Positions 22,510-34,495 of a stretch of DNA of 50,044 bases are shown here, piece by piece (within the stretch, counting starts at the first letter, position 1; every line of letters begins with the position of its first letter). A program made the translations under genes and the position numbers. Source of the stretch: Vicinamibacteraceae bacterium (lineage in GTDB: Bacteria > Acidobacteriota > Vicinamibacteria > Vicinamibacterales > UBA8438); assembly GCA_012271165.1 (NCBI GenBank), contig JAAXGX010000099.1:1-50044 (forward strand), written 5' to 3'. The notes beneath the pieces are model-generated. The model was given only the letters and a program-made list of their open reading frames with translations, did no database searches and was not told the origin of the DNA.

Positions 22510-22533
22510 GACGCGTCGTGCTCGGCGACGTGA

Positions 22534-22800
22534 TCAGCGCAGCTTCGGGCCGGGCACCTGGTCGAGCCCGCCCCTGCAGAGCGGCTGACAGCGGGCCAGG
22601 CGCCACGCCGCCAGCAGGCTGCCCCGCAGCGCGCCGTGCCTGGCAATCGCCTCCCGGGCGTACGCGGAGCACGAGGGAACGAAGCGGCAGGACCCCGCGA
22701 ACAGCGGCGCCAGCAGCACCCGATAGGCGGAAATCGCCCCCAGCAACCCTGCGGCGGGCAGGCCCACCACCCATCTCGCCACGCTGCCGGGGTCAGCCAT
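22534..22800 (-). CDS. yidD: Membrane protein insertion efficiency factor YidD
   Basis: An 88-residue small amphipathic protein that assists YidC-dependent insertion. It shows the family pattern YRVLLAPLFAGSCRFVPSCSAY, then EAIARHGALRG and RCQPLCRGGLDQVP with the conserved cysteines. The start at 22800 overlaps the end of rnpA by eight bases (ATGGCTGA). The longer open frame to 22863 lies inside rnpA and is not conserved. Confidence 0.92.
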   Translation of the reverse strand: MADPGSVARWVVGLPAAGLLGAISAYRVLLAPLFAGSCRFVPSCSAYAREAIARHGALRGSLLAAWRLARCQPLCRGGLDQVPGPKLR

Positions 22801-23137
22801 GAGATCGCTCGAATCGTCGCAGCACGTTCCGGTAGTCGGCTTGCAGCGCGTCGAACGCCGCATCGCACAGCTCCGGACGCGGCAGCACGACGAGATCGAA
22901 TCCGGAGCGGCGCTTGTTGAGGCGGAAGAGTTCCCTGATCAGGCGCTTGGACCGGTTCCGGCGGAACGCCTTGCCGAGTCGCCGCGACGCCACGACGCCC
23001 AGGCGCGTGACGTCCAGGCCGTTCGGCAGGCCGAGCAGCGTCAGGTAACGCCCGCGGCTGCGGGCGCCGCGCCGCTGCACCGCGAGGAACTCCGGCCGGG
23101 TCCGGAGGCGTTCCCGGCGGGTCAAGGTCCGGCTCAA
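22793..23137 (-). CDS. rnpA: Ribonuclease P protein component
   Basis: A 114-residue basic protein subunit of RNase P, needed for tRNA 5'-end maturation. The body is typical: [47 protein letters not shown] (containing the RNR signature) and DLVVLPRP. No ATG or GTG fits the family N-terminus. The best start is TTG at 23137, which overlaps the rpmH stop codon as TTGA. Translation probably depends on coupling to rpmH. The upstream open frame overlaps rpmH and is not rnpA. Confidence 0.88.
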   Translation of the reverse strand: MSRTLTRRERLRTRPEFLAVQRRGARSRGRYLTLLGLPNGLDVTRLGVVASRRLGKAFRRNRSKRLIRELFRLNKRRSGFDLVVLPRPELCDAAFDALQADYRNVLRRFERSHG

Positions 23138-23271
23138 GAGACCGCCAGCCGCCGGCGTCCCTTGGCCCGCCGACTCTTCAGGATGAGGCGCCCGCTCTTG
23201 GTGCTCATCCGCTTGCGGAAGCCGTGCGTGCGCTTCCGGCGGCGGCGGTTCGGCTGATACGTGCGCTTCAT
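23134..23271 (-). CDS. rpmH: 50S ribosomal protein L34
   Basis: A 45-residue basic protein of the large ribosomal subunit. The translation begins [21 protein letters not shown] and continues [20 protein letters not shown], a full-length typical L34; it ends LAVS. It is the first gene of the left-of-origin operon and has a good promoter 65-95 bases upstream. The stop codon overlaps the TTG start of rnpA. Confidence 0.97.
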   Translation of the reverse strand: MKRTYQPNRRRRKRTHGFRKRMSTKSGRLILKSRRAKGRRRLAVS

Positions 23272-23335
23272 CCTGGTTGATCCCCCCGCGACTCCGTGCG
23301 AACGGTCGGTGCATCCCGAGGCGCACGGGAAGTGA

Positions 23336-23365
23336 ATCGTAGTCGACTCGGGTCGGCAGTGTCAA
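23336..23365 (-). promoter_or_regulatory. Promoter of the rpmH-rnpA-yidD-yidC operon
   Basis: On the minus strand a perfect -35 TTGACA (23365-23360), an 18-base spacer and TACGAT (23341-23336) as -10. The rpmH ATG is 64 bases downstream. This is the best consensus sigma-70-type promoter I found in the window, as expected for a ribosomal-protein operon. Confidence 0.75.
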
Positions 23366-23368
23366 CGG

Positions 23369-23398
23369 TTGGCGGCCCGTTAATGGGTGTGCTACATT
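23369..23398 (+). promoter_or_regulatory. Candidate dnaA promoter
   Basis: TTGGCG (23369-23374), an 18-base spacer and TACATT (23393-23398), preceded by TGTGC that could act as an extended -10. It lies back-to-back with the rpmH promoter, with the -35 boxes three bases apart. The transcript would have a leader of about 185 bases containing the DnaA-box-like sites. Confidence 0.5.
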
Positions 23399-23436
23399 CA
23401 GCCCGCTCCCGGGAAAGCCTCCCTACTTTCCTGTAG

Positions 23437-23468
23437 TTTTCCACACCTGTGGAAAAGTTTGTGGAAAT
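23437..23468. promoter_or_regulatory. DnaA-box-like cluster in the dnaA leader
   Basis: Three sites in 32 bases: TTTTCCACA (23437-23445), its inverted copy TGTGGAAAA (23448-23456), and TGTGGAAAT (23460-23468). The first two differ by one base from TTATCCACA. Position suggests DnaA autoregulation and/or part of the origin. With the two promoters this accounts for most of the 317-base rpmH-dnaA gap; I see no gene there. Confidence 0.7.
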
Positions 23469-23588
23469 CCGAGGGTGCTTGAAGGGGGCCCCGGTTCGCC
23501 TGTCTCGGGCCGCGTCGAAGGGACTCGAGCCGTCCCGTCGCCGGCTGATCCCAGCGCGCTCGTCTCCGGAACGTCACACGGTACCACC

Positions 23589-24908
23589 ATGGCGGAGAAC
23601 GTCTGGAACGACATCCTCGCGCGTGTCGAAACCAAGATAAACCGCCACACCTACTACACCTGGTTCAAGCCGACAGCTCTCGTGGACGAGAACCGCGAGT
23701 GCCTCAGGATCCGCGTGCCGAACAGCGAGTTCCGCGACTGGCTGGCGAAGCACTACGCCGGCGTCATCAACGAGGCGGCCCTCGAAATTCGCCCCGGCGG
23801 CGTCCGCATCGACTTCGTGACCGCAGCCGAGGCCGACGGCCCGCGGGCCGGGGCCGAGCCGCCCGGCGCCTCCAGGGTTCCGACGCCGCCGCAGGGCGTG
23901 CTGAGCCCGCGATACACGTTCGACACGTTCGTCGTGGGCCCGTCGAACCAGTTCGCCCACGCCGCCGCGCAAGCCGTCGCCGAGGCCCCGTCGCGCTCGT
24001 ACAACCCCCTGTACATCTACGGCGGCGTGGGCCTCGGAAAGACCCACCTGATGCACGCGATTGGTCAGTATCTCCTCAGCCAGTCGCCGCACCTCAGGTT
24101 GAGCTACATCTCGTCCGAGCGCTTCATGAACGAGATGATCAACGCCGTGCGGTACGACCGCATCCTGGATTTCCGCGAGCGCTATCGAAGCATGGACATC
24201 CTGCTGGTCGACGACGTCCAGTTCCTGGCGGGCAAGGAGGGCACGCAGACCGAGTTCTTTCACACGTTCAACTCGCTGTACGACGCGCAGAAGCAGATCG
24301 TGATCAGCAGCGACTGCCCACCGAACGAGATCCCGGCGCTCGAGGAGCGTCTCCGGTCCCGCTTCGAATGGGGCCTGATCGCCGACATCCAGCCGCCCGA
24401 CCTCGAGACCAAGGTGGCGATCCTCAAGAAGAAGGCCGGCGCGGAGGCCGTGCCCCTGCCCGACGACGTGGCCCTGTACATCGGCGGCCGGATCAAGTCG
24501 AACGTCCGGGAGCTCGAGGGATCGCTGATCCGCCTCATCGCATACGCTTCGCTCACGGGCCTGGAGATCTCGCTGTCGCTCGCCAAGGAGGTGCTGCGGG
24601 ACCTCATCGACCGCGGCGACGACGCCGTCACGATCGACATGGTGCAGAAATTCGTCGCCAACCACTACGAGCTCAAGGTTGCCGATCTGAAGTCGCGCAA
24701 CAACTCCAAGGCGGTCGCGCTCCCGCGCCAGATCGCGATGTACCTGGCCAAGTCGCTCACCGGCGCCTCGCTGCCCCAGATCGGCAAGAGCTTCGGCGGC
24801 AAGCACCATTCCACGGTCATCCACTCGATCCGCAAGATCGACGACCGCTGCAAGCGCGACCGCGATTTCCACACCCTCATCAACAGCTTCCTCGAGTCGT
24901 TCGGCTAG
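23589..24908 (+). CDS. dnaA: Chromosomal replication initiator protein DnaA
   Basis: A 439-residue AAA+ initiator that binds DnaA boxes and melts the origin. Domain I is at the N-terminus (VWNDILARVETKINRHTYYTWFKP), then a short linker, then the AAA+ domain with SPRYTFDTFVVGPSNQFAHAA (YTFDTFVVGPSNQFAHAA being the conserved part), Walker A GGVGLGKT (145-152) and Walker B LLVDDVQF (205-212). Domain IV ends with the DnaA-box-recognition signature GGKHHSTVIHSIRKID. I chose the ATG at 23589 by homology to domain I; there is no strong Shine-Dalgarno site. The open frame continues to 23475 without conserved sequence. Confidence 0.97.
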   Translation: MAENVWNDILARVETKINRHTYYTWFKPTALVDENRECLRIRVPNSEFRDWLAKHYAGVINEAALEIRPGGVRIDFVTAAEADGPRAGAEPPGASRVPTPPQGVLSPRYTFDTFVVGPSNQFAHAAAQAVAEAPSRSYNPLYIYGGVGLGKTHLMHAIGQYLLSQSPHLRLSYISSERFMNEMINAVRYDRILDFRERYRSMDILLVDDVQFLAGKEGTQTEFFHTFNSLYDAQKQIVISSDCPPNEIPALEERLRSRFEWGLIADIQPPDLETKVAILKKKAGAEAVPLPDDVALYIGGRIKSNVRELEGSLIRLIAYASLTGLEISLSLAKEVLRDLIDRGDDAVTIDMVQKFVANHYELKVADLKSRNNSKAVALPRQIAMYLAKSLTGASLPQIGKSFGGKHHSTVIHSIRKIDDRCKRDRDFHTLINSFLESFG

Positions 24909-25169
24909 TGCAGGTCGGCCCGACGTCGTGCGCGTCCACAGCCCCGGGGCCGCCGCGCCCCCCCGGCCCGCGGCTTCCACGGCCGTCCACAGACGACGGC
25001 CGCTAGGGCGGGCTTCACGCACAACCTGCACCCTCGCTAAATGTTTCAGTCAGAAGAATTTACAAAACCGTCCACAGTTTCATCTCGCCTTCTTCTTCCT
25101 GTATAATTTCAGTGTTTTCCTCTACTCGGATTCGAATGCACGACGCCCTCGGCCGAGGTCACTAGCCGC
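24909..25169. other. Putative oriC in the dnaA-dnaN gap
   Basis: This gap holds three same-orientation GTCCACAG sites (24934-24941, 24985-24992, 25070-25077), each preceded by C and sharing the TCCACA core of the DnaA box. The sequence then turns markedly A/T-richer than anything nearby (about 25035-25068 and 25080-25135), with TTTACAAAA and GTATAATTTC, as expected of an unwinding element. The change of gene polarity and the nearby parS sites support the call. Sites also occur upstream of dnaA, so the origin may be bipartite. Confidence 0.65.
25102..25107 (+). promoter_or_regulatory. dnaN -10 element
   Basis: A perfect TATAAT 62 bases before the dnaN start. The -35 position (about 25079-25084) reads TTCATC, a weak match. 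It lies in the A/T-rich part of the putative origin, so part of its A/T content may serve DNA unwinding instead. Confidence 0.45.
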
Positions 25170-26285
25170 ATGGAAATAACCGTCCGCAAATCCGATCTGC
25201 TGCACGAGCTGCAGCTGTTCCAGGGAATCGTCGAACGCAAGAACACCATTCCGATCCTCGCGAACGTCCTCATCGAAACCGACGGCAGCGAGGGCGTGCG
25301 GCTGCTCGCCACCGATCTGGAGGTCGGGCTGCGGAGCCGGTGCGCGGCTGCCGTCGCCCGCGACGGCGCGCTCACCATCCCGGCGAAGAAGCTGTACGAG
25401 ATCGTGCGCGCCCTGCCGGAGGTGGATGTCCTGATAAAGGAGGGCCCGAAGGGGGCGGTCCGCGTGGCCGCCGAGAAGTTCGATTCCCGTATGCAGACAC
25501 TGCCGCGCGAGGATTTCCCGACCCTGCCGGAACCTGACGGGGCGGCGGCCTTCGCGCTGCCGCGGACGGCGCTGCGCGAGATGGTGTTGCGAACGCAGTT
25601 CGCCATCACGGGCGAGGACACGCGGTACTTCCTGAACGGCGCGCTGTTCGTGCTGGGTCCCACCTCGATGAATCTCGTCGCTACCGATGGGCACCGGCTC
25701 GCGCTCGTGTCGACGAAGCGGGAGGCGGAGGGCGGCGACGCGGACGAGGTGCAGGCGATTCTCCCGAAGAAGACGCTCTGGGAGCTGGCGCGGCTGCTGG
25801 TGGACGGAGAGGGCGACGTGCGCTACGCGCGCGGCGAGAACCACCTGTTCTTCGACGTGGACGGCCGCCAGCTCATCTCGCGCGTCATCGATGCGCAGTT
25901 TCCGGCGTACGAACGGGTGATTCCCAAGCAGAACGACAAGCGGGTGGAGTTCGAGCGCGACCGGCTCACGAGCGCGATCAAGCGCGTCGCGCTGCTGTCG
26001 AGCGAGCGCTCGCGGGCGGTCAAGTTCCAGATTGCCGAGCAGCAGATCGACATCACGTCGAGCAGCCCGGAGATCGGCGAGGCGAGCGAGTCGCTGGCCG
26101 TGGACTACCAGGGCGATCCGCTCGACATCTGCTTCAACGCGCAGTACATGCTCGAGTTCCTGAGCGTTGCGGAGACCGACAGCGTGCAGCTCGAGTTCAA
26201 GGACGAGATGAGTCAGGCGGTGATGCGACCGATCGGTGGCAACGGCTGCGACTACACGTACGTCATCATGCCGATGCGCGTCTGA
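25170..26285 (+). CDS. dnaN: DNA polymerase III sliding clamp (beta subunit)
   Basis: A 371-residue ring-forming processivity clamp. The N-terminus MEITVRKSDLLHELQLFQGIVERKNTIPIL is typical (ELQLFQGIVERKNTIPIL). The three clamp repeats follow, with RYFLNGALFVL and TDGHRLAL in the middle domain, and the C-terminus is YTYVIMPMRV, carrying the usual P-M-R hydrophobic-pocket ending. GAGG lies about 11 bases before the ATG. It is followed directly by gyrB; no recF lies between. Confidence 0.97.
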   Translation: MEITVRKSDLLHELQLFQGIVERKNTIPILANVLIETDGSEGVRLLATDLEVGLRSRCAAAVARDGALTIPAKKLYEIVRALPEVDVLIKEGPKGAVRVAAEKFDSRMQTLPREDFPTLPEPDGAAAFALPRTALREMVLRTQFAITGEDTRYFLNGALFVLGPTSMNLVATDGHRLALVSTKREAEGGDADEVQAILPKKTLWELARLLVDGEGDVRYARGENHLFFDVDGRQLISRVIDAQFPAYERVIPKQNDKRVEFERDRLTSAIKRVALLSSERSRAVKFQIAEQQIDITSSSPEIGEASESLAVDYQGDPLDICFNAQYMLEFLSVAETDSVQLEFKDEMSQAVMRPIGGNGCDYTYVIMPMRV

Positions 26286-26333
26286 GCACCCCGCTTCCGT
26301 CCCCCATGCCTCCCAATCCGACGTCGTGACTAG

Positions 26334-28916
<2,583 letters not shown>

Positions 28917-28949
28917 GGGGCCCCGGGCCCCCGCGCCCATCATCGATCC

Positions 28950-31433
<2,484 letters not shown>

Positions 31434-31485
31434 GCGATGGAGCCGGCCGTCCGGCCGAGCGCTACAGTTCATGGGAGGCAGAACG

Positions 31486-32205
31486 ATGTCAGGCTTGAGG
31501 ATGTCGAGAAAGATGACCAGCTTGCTCGTGACCCTGGTACTGGCACTTGGCGGCGTGTTGGCCGGCTGCGGCGGCGGTGGCGAGGAGCAGGCGCTGATCA
31601 GCAGCTTCTTCCGGGCGTCGCGCTTCAACGACCGGGCCACGCTCGGTGGCATCTCCATGGTGGCTTTCAGTCCCGAGGAGGACGGCACCGTCGGGAGCTT
31701 CGACCTCGAGAACGTTGCCGAGGAGCAGCGGCGCCCGTTGCGGATGCGCGAGCAGTCGGAGACGGTCCGGGAAGTCAGGCGCGCTCAGCAGGAGTTCGCC
31801 GACGAGATGAAGATGTACCAGGACGAGAACTTCGATGCGATCGCGCGCGTCATCGAGGCCGAGCGCGCCGGCGAGGACGTTGGCCGTCGCGACCGGGACA
31901 TCCAGGAGGAGTGGACGCGGTTTCGCGACGAGTCCCAGCAGCACTCGCGCACCGTGTCGGAGGCCGAGAACGAGCTCGGCGCGGAGAGCGCGGTCGCCGA
32001 GGTGAGCGCGTACGATCCGAACAACCCGATTGCCGTTCGCGGGCTGGAAGGGGAGCTCGTGACCAAGGAGGTCACCATCAGCGCGGAGGTCGATCGGGAC
32101 GGGAGCTCGGAAGACCGAACGATGGTGATAACGCTCCAGATGGTCGAGCTCGACGGGCCGGACGGGCCGCTCCAGGGCCGCTGGATCATCACCGACATCC
32201 AGTAA
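31486..32205 (+). CDS. Putative lipoprotein of unknown function
   Basis: A 239-residue protein I do not recognise. It starts with a lipoprotein signal peptide: basic MSGLRMSRKM, hydrophobic TSLLVTLVLALGGVLAGC, lipobox LAGC with the lipidated cysteine at 28, then GGGG. The mature part is very charged; residues of about 70-170 are Glu/Arg/Gln-rich and probably form a long helix or coiled coil. The C-terminal third looks beta-rich and ends LQGRWIITDIQ. GGGAGG lies about seven bases before the ATG, which decides the start. It follows gyrA by 52 bases and is convergent with uvrD. No catalytic motif is visible. Confidence 0.8.
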   Translation: MSGLRMSRKMTSLLVTLVLALGGVLAGCGGGGEEQALISSFFRASRFNDRATLGGISMVAFSPEEDGTVGSFDLENVAEEQRRPLRMREQSETVREVRRAQQEFADEMKMYQDENFDAIARVIEAERAGEDVGRRDRDIQEEWTRFRDESQQHSRTVSEAENELGAESAVAEVSAYDPNNPIAVRGLEGELVTKEVTISAEVDRDGSSEDRTMVITLQMVELDGPDGPLQGRWIITDIQ

Positions 32206-32212
32206 ACCCTGC

Positions 32213-32243
32213 CAGCCGGGCGCCCGCCCGCGGCGCCCGGCTG
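32213..32243. terminator. Strong GC hairpin between convergent lipoprotein gene and uvrD
   Basis: CAGCCGGGCGCC (32213-32224) and GGCGCCCGGCTG (32232-32243) form a perfect 12-bp stem with a seven-base loop. It begins seven bases after the lipoprotein stop codon and lies 38 bases beyond the uvrD stop. No T-run follows on either strand, so it may work as a factor-dependent or bidirectional 3'-end structure. Confidence 0.6.
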
Positions 32244-32281
32244 CAAGCCGCTTCACTACCGGACATTCCAAACGGACACCG

Positions 32282-34492
32282 TCAGGCCGGTTCGAGCTTC
32301 GCGTAGCGCCCGAGCAGCTTCTTGCTCCCCGCGGCCTCGAACCGGACCGTGAGCTTCACGTCGCCCGCGAGGGGCTCGACGCTGGCAACCGTGCCGATGC
32401 CGAACGTGGGATGGCGCACGCGCATCCCCGGACGCACGTACGCGGCGGACTGGTCCTCGTCGGCATAGTCGAAGAACGTCGTTGCCGGCGCGCCGACGGC
32501 GGGCCGGGGCGGGCGGCCGCGGCCCGCCCGGTGGCGCTCGTGCGCGGGGACCCGGCGGCCGCGCACCTGGGGCGAGGCGACCGTCTCCAACAGCTCGTCC
32601 GGAATCTCGCGCAGGAAACGGGAGGGGTCCGTGTCCCGGTACTCGCCGAACGTCCGGCGCCGGGCGGCGCTGGTCAGGACGAGCTGCGACTGGGCGCGGG
32701 TAATCCCCACGTAGCAGAGGCGCCGCTCCTCTTCGAGCTCGCCGGCATCGTCCGCCGAGCGCGCGTGCGGAAACAGTCCTTCCTCCATGCCCGTGATGAC
32801 CACCAGGGGGAACTCGAGACCCTTCGCCGCGTGCAGCGTCATCAGCCAGACGGCTGCGTCGGCCGCCCCTTCCTCCTCGTCGGCCTCGGAGCGCAGCGAC
32901 ACCTGATCGACGAAGCCGGCCAGGCTGGCCTCGGGCGCGCGCAGCTCATAGTCGCGGGCCGCCGCGACCAGCTCCATGAGGTTGGCGAGGCGGCCCTCCG
33001 ACTCCTCCGTGGCCGCGTCGCGCAGCGCCCGCACGTAGCCGGTCTGGTCGAGCGTCCGTTCCAGCGTGACGGAGGCGGGCTCCGTCCCGGCGGTCGCCGC
33101 CAGCGCGGTGCGCAAGGTGCGGAATCTCTCGAGCGCGGCAACCGCCCGGGGGGGGACGGTCTGCTCGTCGACAGCCCGCACGAGCCGCTCCCACAGCGAC
33201 AAGCGCGGTCCGGTCGCGGCGGAACCCTCCAGCGCCTCCATCACCTTCCTGCCGATGCCGCGCGGCGGCACGTTGATGATTCGGCGCAGGCTCACGTCGT
33301 CGGCCGGCTCGAGCAGCAGCTTCAGGTATGCCAGCGCATCCTTGATTTCCTTGCGCTCGTAGAAGCGCACGCCGCCGACGACGCGATAGGCGAGCCCCGC
33401 GCGGGTGAGCGCGTCCTCAATGGCGCGCGACTGGGCGTTGGTGCGATACAGGACCGCCGCCGACCCGGCGCCGGCGGCCAGCGCCGGGCGCAGCCGGCCG
33501 ATCACGAAGTCGGCCTCCTCCAGCTCGTCCCGGGCGCGGTGGCAGACAATCGGGTCGCCGGCCGCGCGCTCGGTCCAGAGACGCTTGTCCCGGCGCTCGC
33601 TGTTGCGGCTGATCAACCCGGAGGCGGCGTCCAGGATCACCTGCGTGGAGCGGTAGTTGCGCTCGAGCCGCACCACGGTGGCTTCGGGGAAGTCCTGCTC
33701 GAAGTCGAGAATGTTGCGGACGTCCGCGCCGCGCCACTTGTAGATCGACTGATCGGGGTCGCCGACGACGCACAGGTTACGGTGGGACGCCAGCTGTTGC
33801 AGCAGCCGATACTGGGGCCGGTTCGTGTCCTGGTACTCGTCCACCATGATGTAGCGGAACTGCTCGACGTAACGTTCGCGGGCCGCGTCCGACGCATCGA
33901 ACAGGGCGACTGCCTTGAGCAGCAGGTCGTCGAAATCGAGCGCGTTTGCCGCCGCCAGCAGCCGGTCGTAGCGCTCGAACGCCCGGGCGAGCTGCTCGTC
34001 GCGGAAGCCCGACCCGGCCTCGAGGAGCTGGTCGGCGTCGAGCATCCGGTTCTTCGCGTGGCTGATCCGCGCCCGCACCGCCCGGGGCGCGGTCGTGCGC
34101 TCGTCTATCCGGAGCTCCTGCATCGCCCGCCGCACGACGGCCAGCTGATCGGCGGTGTCGTAGATGACGAAGTCGCGCGACAGGCCGGCGAGCGGGGCTT
34201 CGCGGCGGAGCAGGCGTGCGCAGAACGCGTGGAACGTCGACAGCCACAGCCGCGGCTGCGGGGCGCCGAGGAGCCGCTCGATTCGCTCGCGCATTTCCTC
34301 GGCGGCCTTGTTCGTGAACGTGACGGCCAGCAGCCGGTGCGGCTCCGCGTGTCCGTCACCGATCAGGCAGGCGGCGCGATGCGCGATGACGCGGGTCTTG
34401 CCGGAGCCGGCGCCCGCCAGAATCAGGAGCGGACCTTCACGGTGCAGCACCGCCTGCCGCTGTTCCGGATTGAGGTCCTGGAGAAACTGCAC
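32282..34492 (-). CDS. pcrA: UvrD/PcrA-family DNA helicase
   Basis: A 736-residue superfamily 1A 3'-5' helicase for nucleotide excision and mismatch repair and recombination control. Motifs in order: the Q motif LNPEQRQAV, Walker A AGAGSGKT (26-33), TFTNKAAEEMRERI, the DEYQDTN Walker B region, VGDPDQSIYKWRGAD, LERNYRST, LMTLHAAKGLEFPLV and the VGITRAQ region. The C-terminal tail FGIGTVASVEPLAGDVKLTV resembles the PcrA/UvrD RNA-polymerase-binding Tudor domain. The start is GTG at 34492, three bases after the glmS stop codon, so the two genes are one transcript. PcrA versus UvrD naming is arbitrary here. Confidence 0.94.
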   Translation of the reverse strand: MQFLQDLNPEQRQAVLHREGPLLILAGAGSGKTRVIAHRAACLIGDGHAEPHRLLAVTFTNKAAEEMRERIERLLGAPQPRLWLSTFHAFCARLLRREAPLAGLSRDFVIYDTADQLAVVRRAMQELRIDERTTAPRAVRARISHAKNRMLDADQLLEAGSGFRDEQLARAFERYDRLLAAANALDFDDLLLKAVALFDASDAARERYVEQFRYIMVDEYQDTNRPQYRLLQQLASHRNLCVVGDPDQSIYKWRGADVRNILDFEQDFPEATVVRLERNYRSTQVILDAASGLISRNSERRDKRLWTERAAGDPIVCHRARDELEEADFVIGRLRPALAAGAGSAAVLYRTNAQSRAIEDALTRAGLAYRVVGGVRFYERKEIKDALAYLKLLLEPADDVSLRRIINVPPRGIGRKVMEALEGSAATGPRLSLWERLVRAVDEQTVPPRAVAALERFRTLRTALAATAGTEPASVTLERTLDQTGYVRALRDAATEESEGRLANLMELVAAARDYELRAPEASLAGFVDQVSLRSEADEEEGAADAAVWLMTLHAAKGLEFPLVVITGMEEGLFPHARSADDAGELEEERRLCYVGITRAQSQLVLTSAARRRTFGEYRDTDPSRFLREIPDELLETVASPQVRGRRVPAHERHRAGRGRPPRPAVGAPATTFFDYADEDQSAAYVRPGMRVRHPTFGIGTVASVEPLAGDVKLTVRFEAAGSKKLLGRYAKLEPA

Positions 34493-34495
34493 CGC

